Source: Thiopontia sp964344135 (GTDB taxonomy: Bacteria > Pseudomonadota > Gammaproteobacteria > GCF-002020875). From it: a stretch of 64,000 nucleotides of DNA. This document shows, piece by piece, positions 33,874-41,899 of this stretch (its first letter is position 1; the number at the start of each line of letters is the position of its first letter). The DNA lies in contig CAYFMF010000003.1 in NCBI GenBank assembly GCA_964344135.1, positions 4,045 through 68,044 of the forward strand. The letters run 5' to 3'. The position numbers and the translations under genes were made by a program. Under the pieces are notes generated by a model. That model had not been told where the DNA came from and did no database searches. It saw only the letters and a program-made list of their open reading frames with translations.

Positions 33874-35312
33874 TTTCTGCCTCGCTGCATCCGTGGATCG
33901 AAGGCCTCACGCACCACATCGGAGAAGAGGTTGGCCGCCAGCACCAGGGTAAACATGAAGAGGAAGGAGGCCAGCAGGGTCCACCAGACCACCGGCTCGC
34001 GTGCCATCTCCAGACGTGCACCGTTGATCATGTTGCCCCAGCTGTGCATGGTGGGGTCCACCCCGACCCCTACATAGGAGAGGACTGCCTCGGCCAGCAC
34101 CAGCCCGCTGAAGTCGAGCACCACGGAGATCAGCACCACATGGAGCACATTGGGGAGGATGTGGCGGGTGATGATGCGCAGATTCCGCACCCCGAAGGCG
34201 TGGGCCGCGGTGATGTAGTCCATCTCCCGCAGCTTCAGGGTCTCGCCACGCAACAGCCGGCAGAGACCGGTCCAGCTGGTGACCCCGAGAATGATACAGA
34301 GAAAGAGCAGCCGCAGATCGGCCCGCTCCTCGGTGGTCTCAAACAGTGCCGCATTGCTGTCGATATAGACCTGAATCATCAGGATGGCCGCCGCAATCAG
34401 CAGCACCCCGGGGATGGAGTTGAGGGTGGTGTAGGTGTACTGGATCAGATCATCGATCCAGCCACGGAAGAATCCGGCCATGATCCCGAGCAGAATGGCG
34501 AAGGGGAGCATGATCAGGGTGGTCAGGGTCCCTATCACCAGACCGGTACGGATACTCTTGACCGCCTGATAGAAGACATCCTGACCCACCTTGTCGGTAC
34601 CCAGAATATGGTATTTGACCCCAATCTGGATCGCCACCATCACCAACATGGAGGTAATAAAAGTGACCAACAGAATGGTTCTCCACGGGGTTGGGGTCCG
34701 CCCCTGGACCACCGCACCGGCCCAGCGCAGCCGGGAGCCCTCTCCCCTTCGCCTGCCGACCCAGAGCATCAACAGCAGTGCAATCGTGAGCCAGAGCAGA
34801 ACCCCCTTCCCCACCCCCTGCAGGGTGTTCTCCGCCAGATCTGCCCCGCGCTGCCCCGGATCATCGAGATGGGCACCACCAAACCGGAGGCGCGGAAAGT
34901 CACGCCGGATCTCACCCGATGGGCTCTCCACCATCTCGCGCACATAGAGCTCGGTTGCCAGCGGTGCAGAGTAGCTCTTCTCACTGTCACGACGCAGCCC
35001 GCCCACCATCCAGTCGAGCACGGTACGCGCCTCCACCGCATAGTGGACCTCCTCCCCCGGCTCGCTCTGTTCCAGCGCCGGCCGGTAGTGGATGGAGTCG
35101 AGCAGACCAATCACCACATAGACCAGTAGTACCACCAGGGAACCCATCGCCAGCCGGCTTCGGGCCACCCGGTACCACGGCTCCAGCAGATGGGGACGAC
35201 GACGGGTATAGGAGACCCCAAAGAGAATCACCGCCACCAGCAACCAGATCAGCAGATCGGTCCAGAGCAGCAGCGGCTTGGCTCCGACAGATGCATACAG
35301 TGCATCAAGCAT
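33870..35312 (-). CDS. Peptide-type ABC transporter permease with extended N-terminus (DppC/YejE-like)
   Basis: A 480-residue permease. The C-terminal half (about 220-480) is a standard BPD-transporter inner-membrane domain with ILGTDKVGQDVFYQ, the EAA-like loop HAFGVRNLRIITRHILPN and LSYVGVGVDPTMHSWGNMI. The first 200 residues are unusually long: two extra hydrophobic segments (about 18-36 and 56-73), a large soluble insert, then another helix (about 170-188). YejE-type permeases have such insertions, but this one is long. It is second-last of the operon. Confidence 0.85.
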   Translation of the reverse strand: MLDALYASVGAKPLLLWTDLLIWLLVAVILFGVSYTRRRPHLLEPWYRVARSRLAMGSLVVLLVYVVIGLLDSIHYRPALEQSEPGEEVHYAVEARTVLDWMVGGLRRDSEKSYSAPLATELYVREMVESPSGEIRRDFPRLRFGGAHLDDPGQRGADLAENTLQGVGKGVLLWLTIALLLMLWVGRRRGEGSRLRWAGAVVQGRTPTPWRTILLVTFITSMLVMVAIQIGVKYHILGTDKVGQDVFYQAVKSIRTGLVIGTLTTLIMLPFAILLGIMAGFFRGWIDDLIQYTYTTLNSIPGVLLIAAAILMIQVYIDSNAALFETTEERADLRLLFLCIILGVTSWTGLCRLLRGETLKLREMDYITAAHAFGVRNLRIITRHILPNVLHVVLISVVLDFSGLVLAEAVLSYVGVGVDPTMHSWGNMINGARLEMAREPVVWWTLLASFLFMFTLVLAANLFSDVVREAFDPRMQRGRK

Positions 35313-35332
35313 TGTGCCACTCCTCTCTTAAC

Positions 35333-35408
35333 CTCGCGCAAAGAGGCCAAGGCGCAAAGGAGAGCGCAATAGAGTTGTTAACTTTGCACCTTGGCCTCTT
35401 TGCGCGAG
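35333..35408. repeat. 27-bp inverted repeat inside the ABC transporter operon
   Basis: CTCGCGCAAAGAGGCCAAGG... (35333-35359) and its reverse complement (35382-35408) match at 26 of 27 bases across a 22-base loop. It lies in the 108-base space between the two permease genes, where tight spacing would be expected. The CGCAAAG-GCCAAGGCGCAAAG style resembles dispersed palindromic repeats in many genomes. As RNA it would form a very stable hairpin and could lower downstream expression. Confidence 0.75.
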
Positions 35409-35420
35409 ATAGCTGTTTCC

Positions 35421-36398
35421 TCATGAGAGCCGAACCCTCGGATCTACAACGGTATAGGAGAGATCCGTCAGCAGCAGACCGATGATATAGAGCACCGCAC
35501 CGAGGAAGACCATGGCCCGGACAATGGCAAAGTCCTGGGCGTTGATCGCCTCAATGGTGTAACTGCCCAGGCCGGGTATTCCGAAAAAGGATTCGGTAAT
35601 CAGGCTCCCCATAAAGAGCAGCGGCAGCACCACCACCGCACCGGTGAGGATCGGGATCATCGCATTCCTCAACACATGGTGGAACAGTACCCGACTCTCG
35701 GAGAGCCCCTTGGCACGGGCGGTACGGACATAATCCTTCCCCATCTCCTCAAGGAAGATGGTGCGATACCAGCGGGTTCCGGAGCCGATTCCGGAGATCA
35801 CCCCGATGACCACTGGAAGGATCACGAAGCGGAAGGCCCCCAGCCCCCCCTCATAGCCGGAGATGGGAACCAGGTGCATCAGCTTGCCCACCACAAACTG
35901 CCCGCCAATGATGTAGAAGAGGCCGGAGATTGACATCAGCACCACCGTCAACACCACGCCCGAGAGGTCAAGATAGGTGGCGCGGAAGAAGACCATCAAC
36001 ATCGCAAAGGTGATATTGGTCATCAGCCCGATGACAAAGATAGGTACCGCAATGGCGAGGCTGGGGCCCATCCGCTCCCGGATATCCCCGCCAATATCGC
36101 GCCCGTCATCAGCCACCCCAAAATCGAAACGAAACAGCTTGAGGGACTCAGAGACAATCAGGGTCTCGGTCAGCTTCTCACTACCCGATGCCGACTCATT
36201 CCAGAGCAGCGGGCGGTCATAGCCCCGCTCCTGCTTCCAGTTCTCGATCGCCTCCTCGGTGACATGCTTCATCCCCAGGTGCATGCGTGCCATGTCATCC
36301 GGGGTGTTGACCACGAAGAAGAGGAAGAAGGTGATCAGGTTGACCCCGACCAGGATCGGGAAGGCGTAGAGGATACGGCGCAGAATATAGTTCAGCAT
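35421..36398 (-). CDS. Peptide-type ABC transporter permease (DppB/YejB-like)
   Basis: A 325-residue permease with an N-terminal MLNYILRRILYAFPILVGVN, the characteristic start of DppB/OppB proteins. The EAA loop KDYVRTARAKGLSESRVLFHHVLRNAMIP and GSLITESFFGIPGLG are conserved; about six helices. The frame is open a further 43 codons upstream, but ATG 36398 gives the family start and lies two bases after the binding-protein stop. It pairs with the DppC-like permease downstream. Confidence 0.9.
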   Translation of the reverse strand: MLNYILRRILYAFPILVGVNLITFFLFFVVNTPDDMARMHLGMKHVTEEAIENWKQERGYDRPLLWNESASGSEKLTETLIVSESLKLFRFDFGVADDGRDIGGDIRERMGPSLAIAVPIFVIGLMTNITFAMLMVFFRATYLDLSGVVLTVVLMSISGLFYIIGGQFVVGKLMHLVPISGYEGGLGAFRFVILPVVIGVISGIGSGTRWYRTIFLEEMGKDYVRTARAKGLSESRVLFHHVLRNAMIPILTGAVVVLPLLFMGSLITESFFGIPGLGSYTIEAINAQDFAIVRAMVFLGAVLYIIGLLLTDLSYTVVDPRVRLS

Positions 36399-36400
36399 GG

Positions 36401-38581
36401 TCAGCTCCCCCCCTGGATACGGAGTGAGCTGCGCTCCTTTCTGCGCACCCCAAGCCAGGCGGGGACAATCAGCAGCAACAGCACCGCCCCGCCCCCCCAG
36501 AGTGGCCAGAGTACCGGGCGGTTCCACTCATTGCGCAGCCGCTTCCGCTCAACCGGATCAAGCCGGACATATTTCAGGGTGTTGTTGGCCATCAGGTTGG
36601 GCTTGGTATTGCGGTACCAGGAGTGGTAGAGGCCAAAGTTCTTGGGGTGCATCCCCCAGACCCAGGGGGCATCCTCTCGCAGCAGGGCCACCATGCGGTC
36701 GATCATCTGCTGCCGCTGCGCTCCATTCTCCATGTTCTTCATCTCTTCAAAGAGGCGGTTGAACTCCGGGCTGTCATAGTTGGAGGCATTCTCCCCATTC
36801 TTCCCCATCTTGGCATTGGGGCCATAGAGCAGAAAGAGGAAGTTCTCGGGATCGGGATAGTCGGCATTCCACCCCCAGAGGTAGATCTGGGCACTGCCGT
36901 TGAGCATCTTGTCCTGAAAACGGTTGTAGTCGGTATTGCGAATCACCAGCTGCAGATCGATCTTCTCAAACTGCTTGCGATACCAGTCCATCCGCGCCTT
37001 GTCATCCGGTCCACTGGCGGTCACATCGAAATAGAGGGTCAGCGGCTTGCCTGTCTCGCGATCGCGCCCCTTGGGATAACCGGCCTCGGCCAGCAGCGCG
37101 CGTGCCTCCTCCAGTGGGCGACGCTTTGCTCTGCCACTCTCCCAGCGGTAGACCAGCGGATTGATACCAGGCTCCCCCTCCTTGTGACCAAAGATCCCGG
37201 CGGGGAGCGGCCCCTGTGCCGCAATCCCGCGCCCGTTAGAGAAGATGGAGATGAACTCCTCATAGTCGACCGCAATGGAGATCGCCTGACGCAGCTTCCT
37301 GGCACGCTCACTCTCTCCACCAACCACAGGATCTGCCATATTGAACCCCATATAGAAGATCGAGGTGGAGACCGAGGTCTGGAGGCGCATCCCCTGCGCC
37401 TCCATCTCCGGCGTGAGGGCCGCTTCACCACCGGCGGTAATCTGCACCGCCTGATCAAAACTGTCGGAGCTGATCCCGGAGGCATCGTAGTAGCCCTGGA
37501 GAAACTTGTTCCAGTAGGGGATCGTCTCCTTCTCCAGACTGAACTCGATTCGGTCGAGGAACGGGATCGGCTCTCCTGCACTGGCCAACAGACCACTCTC
37601 CCTGTCTTCCGCCTCCCCCTCCAGCGGATAGTGTTCAGGATGGTGGTTGGGGTTGCGCTCCAGAACCATCTTGCGGTTGGGGTTGTTGAGCGTCAGCATG
37701 AAGGGGCCGCTTCCAACCGGATACCAGTCGAGGGTGATGTTCTTCTCCCGTAGCAGTGGCTGGGCATGAAAGCGGTCCGCCTCCCATGGCATGGGGGAGA
37801 AGAAGGGCATCGCCAGCCAGTAGATGAACTGGGGGTACTTGCCCTTTATCTTGATCCGGTAGGTCAGGCTGTCCACCCGCTCCACCCCCTCAAGCGGGAA
37901 CTCCCGCAGATCAAGCCAGCCGTCCGGGTCCCCCTCTCTGGACTGCTTCAGCGCGTCACGCAGGGGCTGTAGCCCAACAATATGTTCTGTCATCAGCCCG
38001 AATATCGGGGAGTGGAGCGCGGGGTGGGCAAGGCGCTTGATCTGATAAATATAATCCTCTGCGGTCACCTTGCGTGTGCCCTGTTGCGGAAAATCGGCCA
38101 TCCGCTCGATTCCGGCGGCCTCATCCTCCCCCAGATTGGCATAGCGCATCTCCCCCTGCTCATCCCTTACAAAGGCGGGATGGGGCTGATAGTGTGCCCC
38201 CTCCCGCACCCGAACCTCATAGATGGAGTGGGCAATCCTCTCAACCGGCGCATCCTCGGGCAGCTGCTCTCCATCGGCATCCAGGTAGATCACCCTGGGC
38301 ATCACTGCCGCCCCCAGAGGCTCAAGCTGATAGGGGCGCTTGAGATAGTGGTACTGCAGTGGCGGCTCATAGATCTGCCCAATAAAGGTGTACTCATTGG
38401 AGCTGTAGGAGCGCGCAGGATCGAGGTGTTTCGGTCGTCCGGAGAAGGAGGAGTAGAGCACCTGCTCCTCCACCCCCTCCTGTGGATAGGGGTTGTTCCA
38501 GCTCGCCTGGAGAGGCAGTGAAAGGACCATTCCGACCAGGATGGTGAATAATCCCCCTCTTTTATTCTTGTTAGCGCCCAC
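36401..38581 (-). CDS. Extracellular solute-binding protein family 5 with C-terminal membrane anchor
   Basis: A 726-residue peptide-type binding protein with a signal peptide ending near LPLQASW. It has SFSGRPKHLDPARSYSSNE, VTAEDYIYQIKRL, GSGPFMLTLNN and the C-terminal WNADYPDPENFLFLLYG, as in OppA/YejA-like proteins. Unusually, a clear transmembrane helix (VLWPLWGGGAVLLLLIVPAWLG, about 692-713) and a basic cytosolic tail (RRKERSS) end the protein. It would therefore be tethered at its C-terminus. It is first gene of the importer operon; its ligand is probably a peptide but not provable here. Confidence 0.87.
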   Translation of the reverse strand: MGANKNKRGGLFTILVGMVLSLPLQASWNNPYPQEGVEEQVLYSSFSGRPKHLDPARSYSSNEYTFIGQIYEPPLQYHYLKRPYQLEPLGAAVMPRVIYLDADGEQLPEDAPVERIAHSIYEVRVREGAHYQPHPAFVRDEQGEMRYANLGEDEAAGIERMADFPQQGTRKVTAEDYIYQIKRLAHPALHSPIFGLMTEHIVGLQPLRDALKQSREGDPDGWLDLREFPLEGVERVDSLTYRIKIKGKYPQFIYWLAMPFFSPMPWEADRFHAQPLLREKNITLDWYPVGSGPFMLTLNNPNRKMVLERNPNHHPEHYPLEGEAEDRESGLLASAGEPIPFLDRIEFSLEKETIPYWNKFLQGYYDASGISSDSFDQAVQITAGGEAALTPEMEAQGMRLQTSVSTSIFYMGFNMADPVVGGESERARKLRQAISIAVDYEEFISIFSNGRGIAAQGPLPAGIFGHKEGEPGINPLVYRWESGRAKRRPLEEARALLAEAGYPKGRDRETGKPLTLYFDVTASGPDDKARMDWYRKQFEKIDLQLVIRNTDYNRFQDKMLNGSAQIYLWGWNADYPDPENFLFLLYGPNAKMGKNGENASNYDSPEFNRLFEEMKNMENGAQRQQMIDRMVALLREDAPWVWGMHPKNFGLYHSWYRNTKPNLMANNTLKYVRLDPVERKRLRNEWNRPVLWPLWGGGAVLLLLIVPAWLGVRRKERSSLRIQGGS

Positions 38582-38715
38582 TATGTCTGTGTAGAATTAG
38601 CCGGATAAAGGAGTCGGTTCGGTTCCCATTGGTGTCACCATTGTGAGGATTGGATCATATCAGAATATCACGCGTTAAAACCGCGTTGAAAGCGAAAAGC
38701 GGACGAGGATTTGTG

Positions 38716-39516
38716 ATGGGATTCATGCAGGGAAAAAAGGCGCTGGTTGTCGGTGTCGCCAGTAACCGTTCAATCGCCTGGGGGATCGCCAAGGCGATGC
38801 ACCGTGAGGGGGCCGAGATTGCCCTCACCTACCAGGGTGACAAACTGAAGGGGCGTGTCGAGAAGCTCGCCGCAGAGCTCGGAAGCGAGATCACCATCCC
38901 CTGCGATGTCTCCAGTGATGAGGAGATCAGAAACACCTTCAAGCGCCTCTCCACCCACTGGGATGGCCTCGACTGCCTGGTCCACTCGGTCGCCTTCTCT
39001 CCCAAGGGGGAGCTGGATGGGCGTTTTGTCGATTCGGTCACCCGGGAGGGGTTCAAGATTGCCCACGACATCAGCTCATTCAGCTTTTCGGCACTGGCCC
39101 GTGAATCCCTGCCGATGATGGAGGGTCGCAACGGCTCCATGTTGACGCTGAGCTATCTGGGCGCAGTGCGCTCCATCCCCCACTACAACGTGATGGGGCT
39201 GGCCAAGGCGAGCCTGGAGGCCAATGTGCGCGCACTGGCCGCTGACCTGGGGCCGGATGGAATCCGCGTCAATGGCCTCTCTGCCGGTCCGATCAAGACA
39301 CTGGCCGCAAAGGGAATTGGCGACTTCAACCTGCTGCTCGACTACTCGGAGAAGAATTCACCGCTGCGCCGCAATGTCACCATTGACGAGGTGGGTAATG
39401 TGGGGGCCTTCCTCTGCTCCGATCTCAGCTCTGGAGTCACTGGAGAGATCACCTATGTGGACGGTGGCTACAACACAACCGGAATGGGGATCTATGGGAT
39501 CGCGGATGGCTCCTGA
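38716..39516 (+). CDS. fabI: Enoyl-[acyl-carrier-protein] reductase FabI
   Basis: NADH-dependent enoyl-ACP reductase closing each fatty-acid elongation cycle. The 266-residue product starts MGFMQGKKALVVGVASNRSI, matching the FabI nucleotide-binding start. The catalytic pattern Tyr-x6-Lys is present in SIPHYNVMGLAKASLEANVR. The frame is open 22 codons upstream, but ATG 38716 matches the family start. It diverges from the ABC operon and is followed by a strong terminator. Confidence 0.96.
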   Translation: MGFMQGKKALVVGVASNRSIAWGIAKAMHREGAEIALTYQGDKLKGRVEKLAAELGSEITIPCDVSSDEEIRNTFKRLSTHWDGLDCLVHSVAFSPKGELDGRFVDSVTREGFKIAHDISSFSFSALARESLPMMEGRNGSMLTLSYLGAVRSIPHYNVMGLAKASLEANVRALAADLGPDGIRVNGLSAGPIKTLAAKGIGDFNLLLDYSEKNSPLRRNVTIDEVGNVGAFLCSDLSSGVTGEITYVDGGYNTTGMGIYGIADGS

Positions 39517-39541
39517 GCGCTTTGCGGATAATCGATAACGC

Positions 39542-39567
39542 AAAAGCCCGGCACTGCCGGGCTTTTT
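39542..39567 (+). terminator. Rho-independent terminator of fabI
   Basis: AAAAGCCCGGC-ACT-GCCGGGCTTTT: an 11-base perfect stem with a T-run on the plus strand and a matching A-run before it, so it may act for both fabI and the convergent ppiD gene. Confidence 0.92.
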
Positions 39568-39591
39568 GTTGAGAGAACTCACACTCTTCGA

Positions 39592-41520
39592 TCAGTTAAG
39601 CTGATCCTCGTGAATCACAACCTCTGCACGCTCTCGCAGATTGGCCACATAGCTCTGATAGTGACTCATCACATTGCGATTGCGCAGCTCTCGGCGCAGT
39701 GCCTCCCGCTCCTTCTCACTCATCGCATCCAGATTACCATCCTCAACCGCACTGAACTCGATCAATGCATAACCGCCCCCCTGCAGCTCACTTCCTGCAT
39801 AGGAGAGCACTCCACCATCCAGAGTATCCGTGTTGATCCGGAACAGGCGTGTCACCACCTCGGGCGGGAGTGACTGGTTGTTGCGCCCAATCTTCTCAAC
39901 CTCACCCCACTCGACTGCAGCCTGTTCAGCCACAGCCTGTGGAGTCATCTCCCCAGCCTGAACTTTCTGCAGCAGCTCCAGCCCCTGGTTGCGCGCCTCT
40001 ACCCGGGCACGCTGGTCGAGGATGGCATCAACCACCTGCAGACGCACCTCATCGAGCGGTTTCCTGGTGGCCGGCTTGTGTTCATGGATACGGACAACCA
40101 CCATGCGATCCTCCGCAAGCTCTATTGGATCACTGTTCTTGCCGTTGGTCAGTACCATGTCGGAGAAGGCCTCCTTGATCACCCCGGGATTGGTTGCAAT
40201 CCCGCTGGCCCCACCCTGACGGCCAAAGAGTGTGCTCTGCTTGACCTTCAGCCCCACCGCCGCTGCCGCACCCTCCAGCGTATCCGGCTCCTCATAGGCA
40301 ATATTGGCGATGGTCTCGGCATGTTCATAAAAGAGATCCTCTGCAGTGCGCCGTCTCAACTCTGCACTCAGTTCACCCCGCACCTCCTCAAAGGGGCGAA
40401 TCTCCTCGGCCTGGATCTCCTCCAGACGAATCAGGTGAAAACCAAATGGGGTACGGATTGGGTCGGAGAGCTCTCCCACCTGCATCGAGAAGACGGCCTC
40501 ATCAAACTCCGGCACCATGATGCCACGTGGAAAGAAGTCAAGATCTCCCCCAGCCGATGCAGAGCCCGGATCATCCGAGTATGCTGCTGCCAACGCCTCA
40601 AACGACTCTCCTGCAGCCAGCTTCTCCTGCACCTCATCCAGCCGTGCCTGGGCAGCAGTGGTGGCGGCCTCATCCGCCCCCTCAGCCAGCTCGATCAGGA
40701 TATGGCGTGCGTGACGCTCCTCATCGGCCAGCATGCCGCCCTTGCGCTCCTCATAGAGCTTCTCCAGGGCACTCTCCTCAACAGGCACACCTCGTGCGAG
40801 GTCGGCAACAGCGAGCTCGATATAGTCCAGGCTGACCTGCTCCGGAATCTCGTAGAGAGCGGCATTCAACTCATACTGTGCGGCAATCTCCTCGTCATCC
40901 ACCACGCGATTCCCGATGCGCTGCAGTGTGGCAGGGATGGTCAGGAGGCGCATGGTACGCACCTGATCCTGGAGACGAACCGCCTCGCGCAGCTCCTGTG
41001 GGGTGACAAAGGAGGCGTGGCGGAAGGCGGTCAAGAGCTGAGACTGCATCAGATCGGTACGGATGCCACTCTCGAAAAAGGGCTTGCTCATCCCCTGGGC
41101 AGAGAGCAGCTGCTCATAGAGTGCGGAGCTGAACCTGCCATCATGCTGGAATGCCTCGATGCGCTGTATCTGTCCAAACAGAAGCTCATCACCGATACGG
41201 AAACCGTCACTCTCCACCGCCTGTGTCAGGAGATCATTCTCGATCATTGCATCCAGTACCGCACGACGCATCTGTGGATTTTCCATCATCTCCGGACGAT
41301 AGTTTGTCCCCATCAGTGAGCGCAGCTTCTCCCGCTGCTGCTGCAGGGAGCGCTGATAGTCATTCAGGCTGATCTCTGTGCCATTAACCTCGGCCACGAC
41401 CGCACCGCTCCCCCCCTCAAAGTAGGAGTTAATTCCCCAGAGCGCAAACGGGATAATCAACAATCCGACAATCACCCAGGCGATCCAGCTCTGCGCCTGA
41501 TCATGAATACTCTGCAACAT
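39592..41520 (-). CDS. ppiD: Peptidyl-prolyl isomerase/chaperone PpiD
   Basis: Inner-membrane-anchored periplasmic folding factor near the SecYEG exit. The N-terminal anchor is SWIAWVIVGLLIIPFALWGI (about 12-31), followed by a SurA_N-like chaperone domain. A parvulin domain (about 265-360) starts ARHILIELAEG and contains GGDLDFFPRGIMVPEFDEAVF and PFGFHLIRLEEI. Length 642 residues, close to E. coli PpiD (623). It follows the lon region as in other gammaproteobacteria (lon-hupB-ppiD), but two tRNA genes, not hupB, lie between. Confidence 0.93.
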   Translation of the reverse strand: MLQSIHDQAQSWIAWVIVGLLIIPFALWGINSYFEGGSGAVVAEVNGTEISLNDYQRSLQQQREKLRSLMGTNYRPEMMENPQMRRAVLDAMIENDLLTQAVESDGFRIGDELLFGQIQRIEAFQHDGRFSSALYEQLLSAQGMSKPFFESGIRTDLMQSQLLTAFRHASFVTPQELREAVRLQDQVRTMRLLTIPATLQRIGNRVVDDEEIAAQYELNAALYEIPEQVSLDYIELAVADLARGVPVEESALEKLYEERKGGMLADEERHARHILIELAEGADEAATTAAQARLDEVQEKLAAGESFEALAAAYSDDPGSASAGGDLDFFPRGIMVPEFDEAVFSMQVGELSDPIRTPFGFHLIRLEEIQAEEIRPFEEVRGELSAELRRRTAEDLFYEHAETIANIAYEEPDTLEGAAAAVGLKVKQSTLFGRQGGASGIATNPGVIKEAFSDMVLTNGKNSDPIELAEDRMVVVRIHEHKPATRKPLDEVRLQVVDAILDQRARVEARNQGLELLQKVQAGEMTPQAVAEQAAVEWGEVEKIGRNNQSLPPEVVTRLFRINTDTLDGGVLSYAGSELQGGGYALIEFSAVEDGNLDAMSEKEREALRRELRNRNVMSHYQSYVANLRERAEVVIHEDQLN

Positions 41521-41544
41521 GCTCTACTACCTTCCTCTTGTGAT

Positions 41545-41579
41545 AAAAAAAGGGCGCACCTGAAAGCAGGCACGCCCTT
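41545..41579 (-). terminator. Terminator of the tRNA-Val/tRNA-Asp transcript
   Basis: Read on the minus strand, AAGGGCGTGCCTG-CTTT-CAGGTGCGCCCTT forms a long stem with two wobble pairs and is followed by a T7 run. It lies just after tRNA-Asp and before ppiD. Confidence 0.88.
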
Positions 41580-41585
41580 GAGTAG

Positions 41586-41662
41586 TGGCGGAGCGGACGG
41601 GACTCGAACCCGCGACCCCCGGCGTGACAGGCCGGTATTCTAACCAACTGAACTACCGCTCC
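41586..41662 (-). tRNA. tRNA-Asp (GTC)
   Basis: The minus strand reads GGAGCGGTAGTTCAGTTGGT, a full cloverleaf with anticodon loop CTGTCAC (anticodon GTC), T-arm GCGGGTTCGAGTCCCGT and acceptor CCGCTCCG with an encoded CCA (41586-41588). 77 bases including CCA. It is second in a tRNA-Val/tRNA-Asp pair. Confidence 0.97.
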
Positions 41663-41678
41663 ACAATTCATCAATATT

Positions 41679-41754
41679 TGGTGGGTGCTGCAGGGATCGA
41701 ACCTGCGACCCTCGCCTTGTAAGGGCGATGCTCTCCCAGCTGAGCTAAGCACCC
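41679..41754 (-). tRNA. tRNA-Val (TAC)
   Basis: The minus strand reads GGGTGCTTAGCTCAGCTGGG, cloverleaf with anticodon loop CTTACAA (anticodon TAC), T-arm GCAGGTTCGATCCCTGC, and acceptor end AGCACCCA with encoded CCA (41679-41681). 76 bases. It lies 16 bases upstream of tRNA-Asp on the same transcript. Confidence 0.97.
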
Positions 41755-41899
41755 CATCCTGCAGGAACCCTTCGGTTCTCCACTCGGACAGCGCGCGCTA
41801 GTTTACGGTATCCTCCTCCGCTTTACCAGTTCAAAACGGGAGTTTTTTCAAAAAAAACATGCCCTGAAACGGCTCACACTGGAGGCCACAACCCGCCCC

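Noticed and set aside
33858..35129. 423-codon plus-strand frame, rich in His, Gln and Pro
   Set aside because: Antisense to the DppC-like permease; no signal, domain or ribosome site.
36623..37753. 376-codon plus-strand frame
   Set aside because: Antisense to the solute-binding protein gene, which has clear family motifs.
40078..41319. 413-codon plus-strand frame
   Set aside because: Antisense to ppiD; Leu/His-rich composition typical of a shadow frame.
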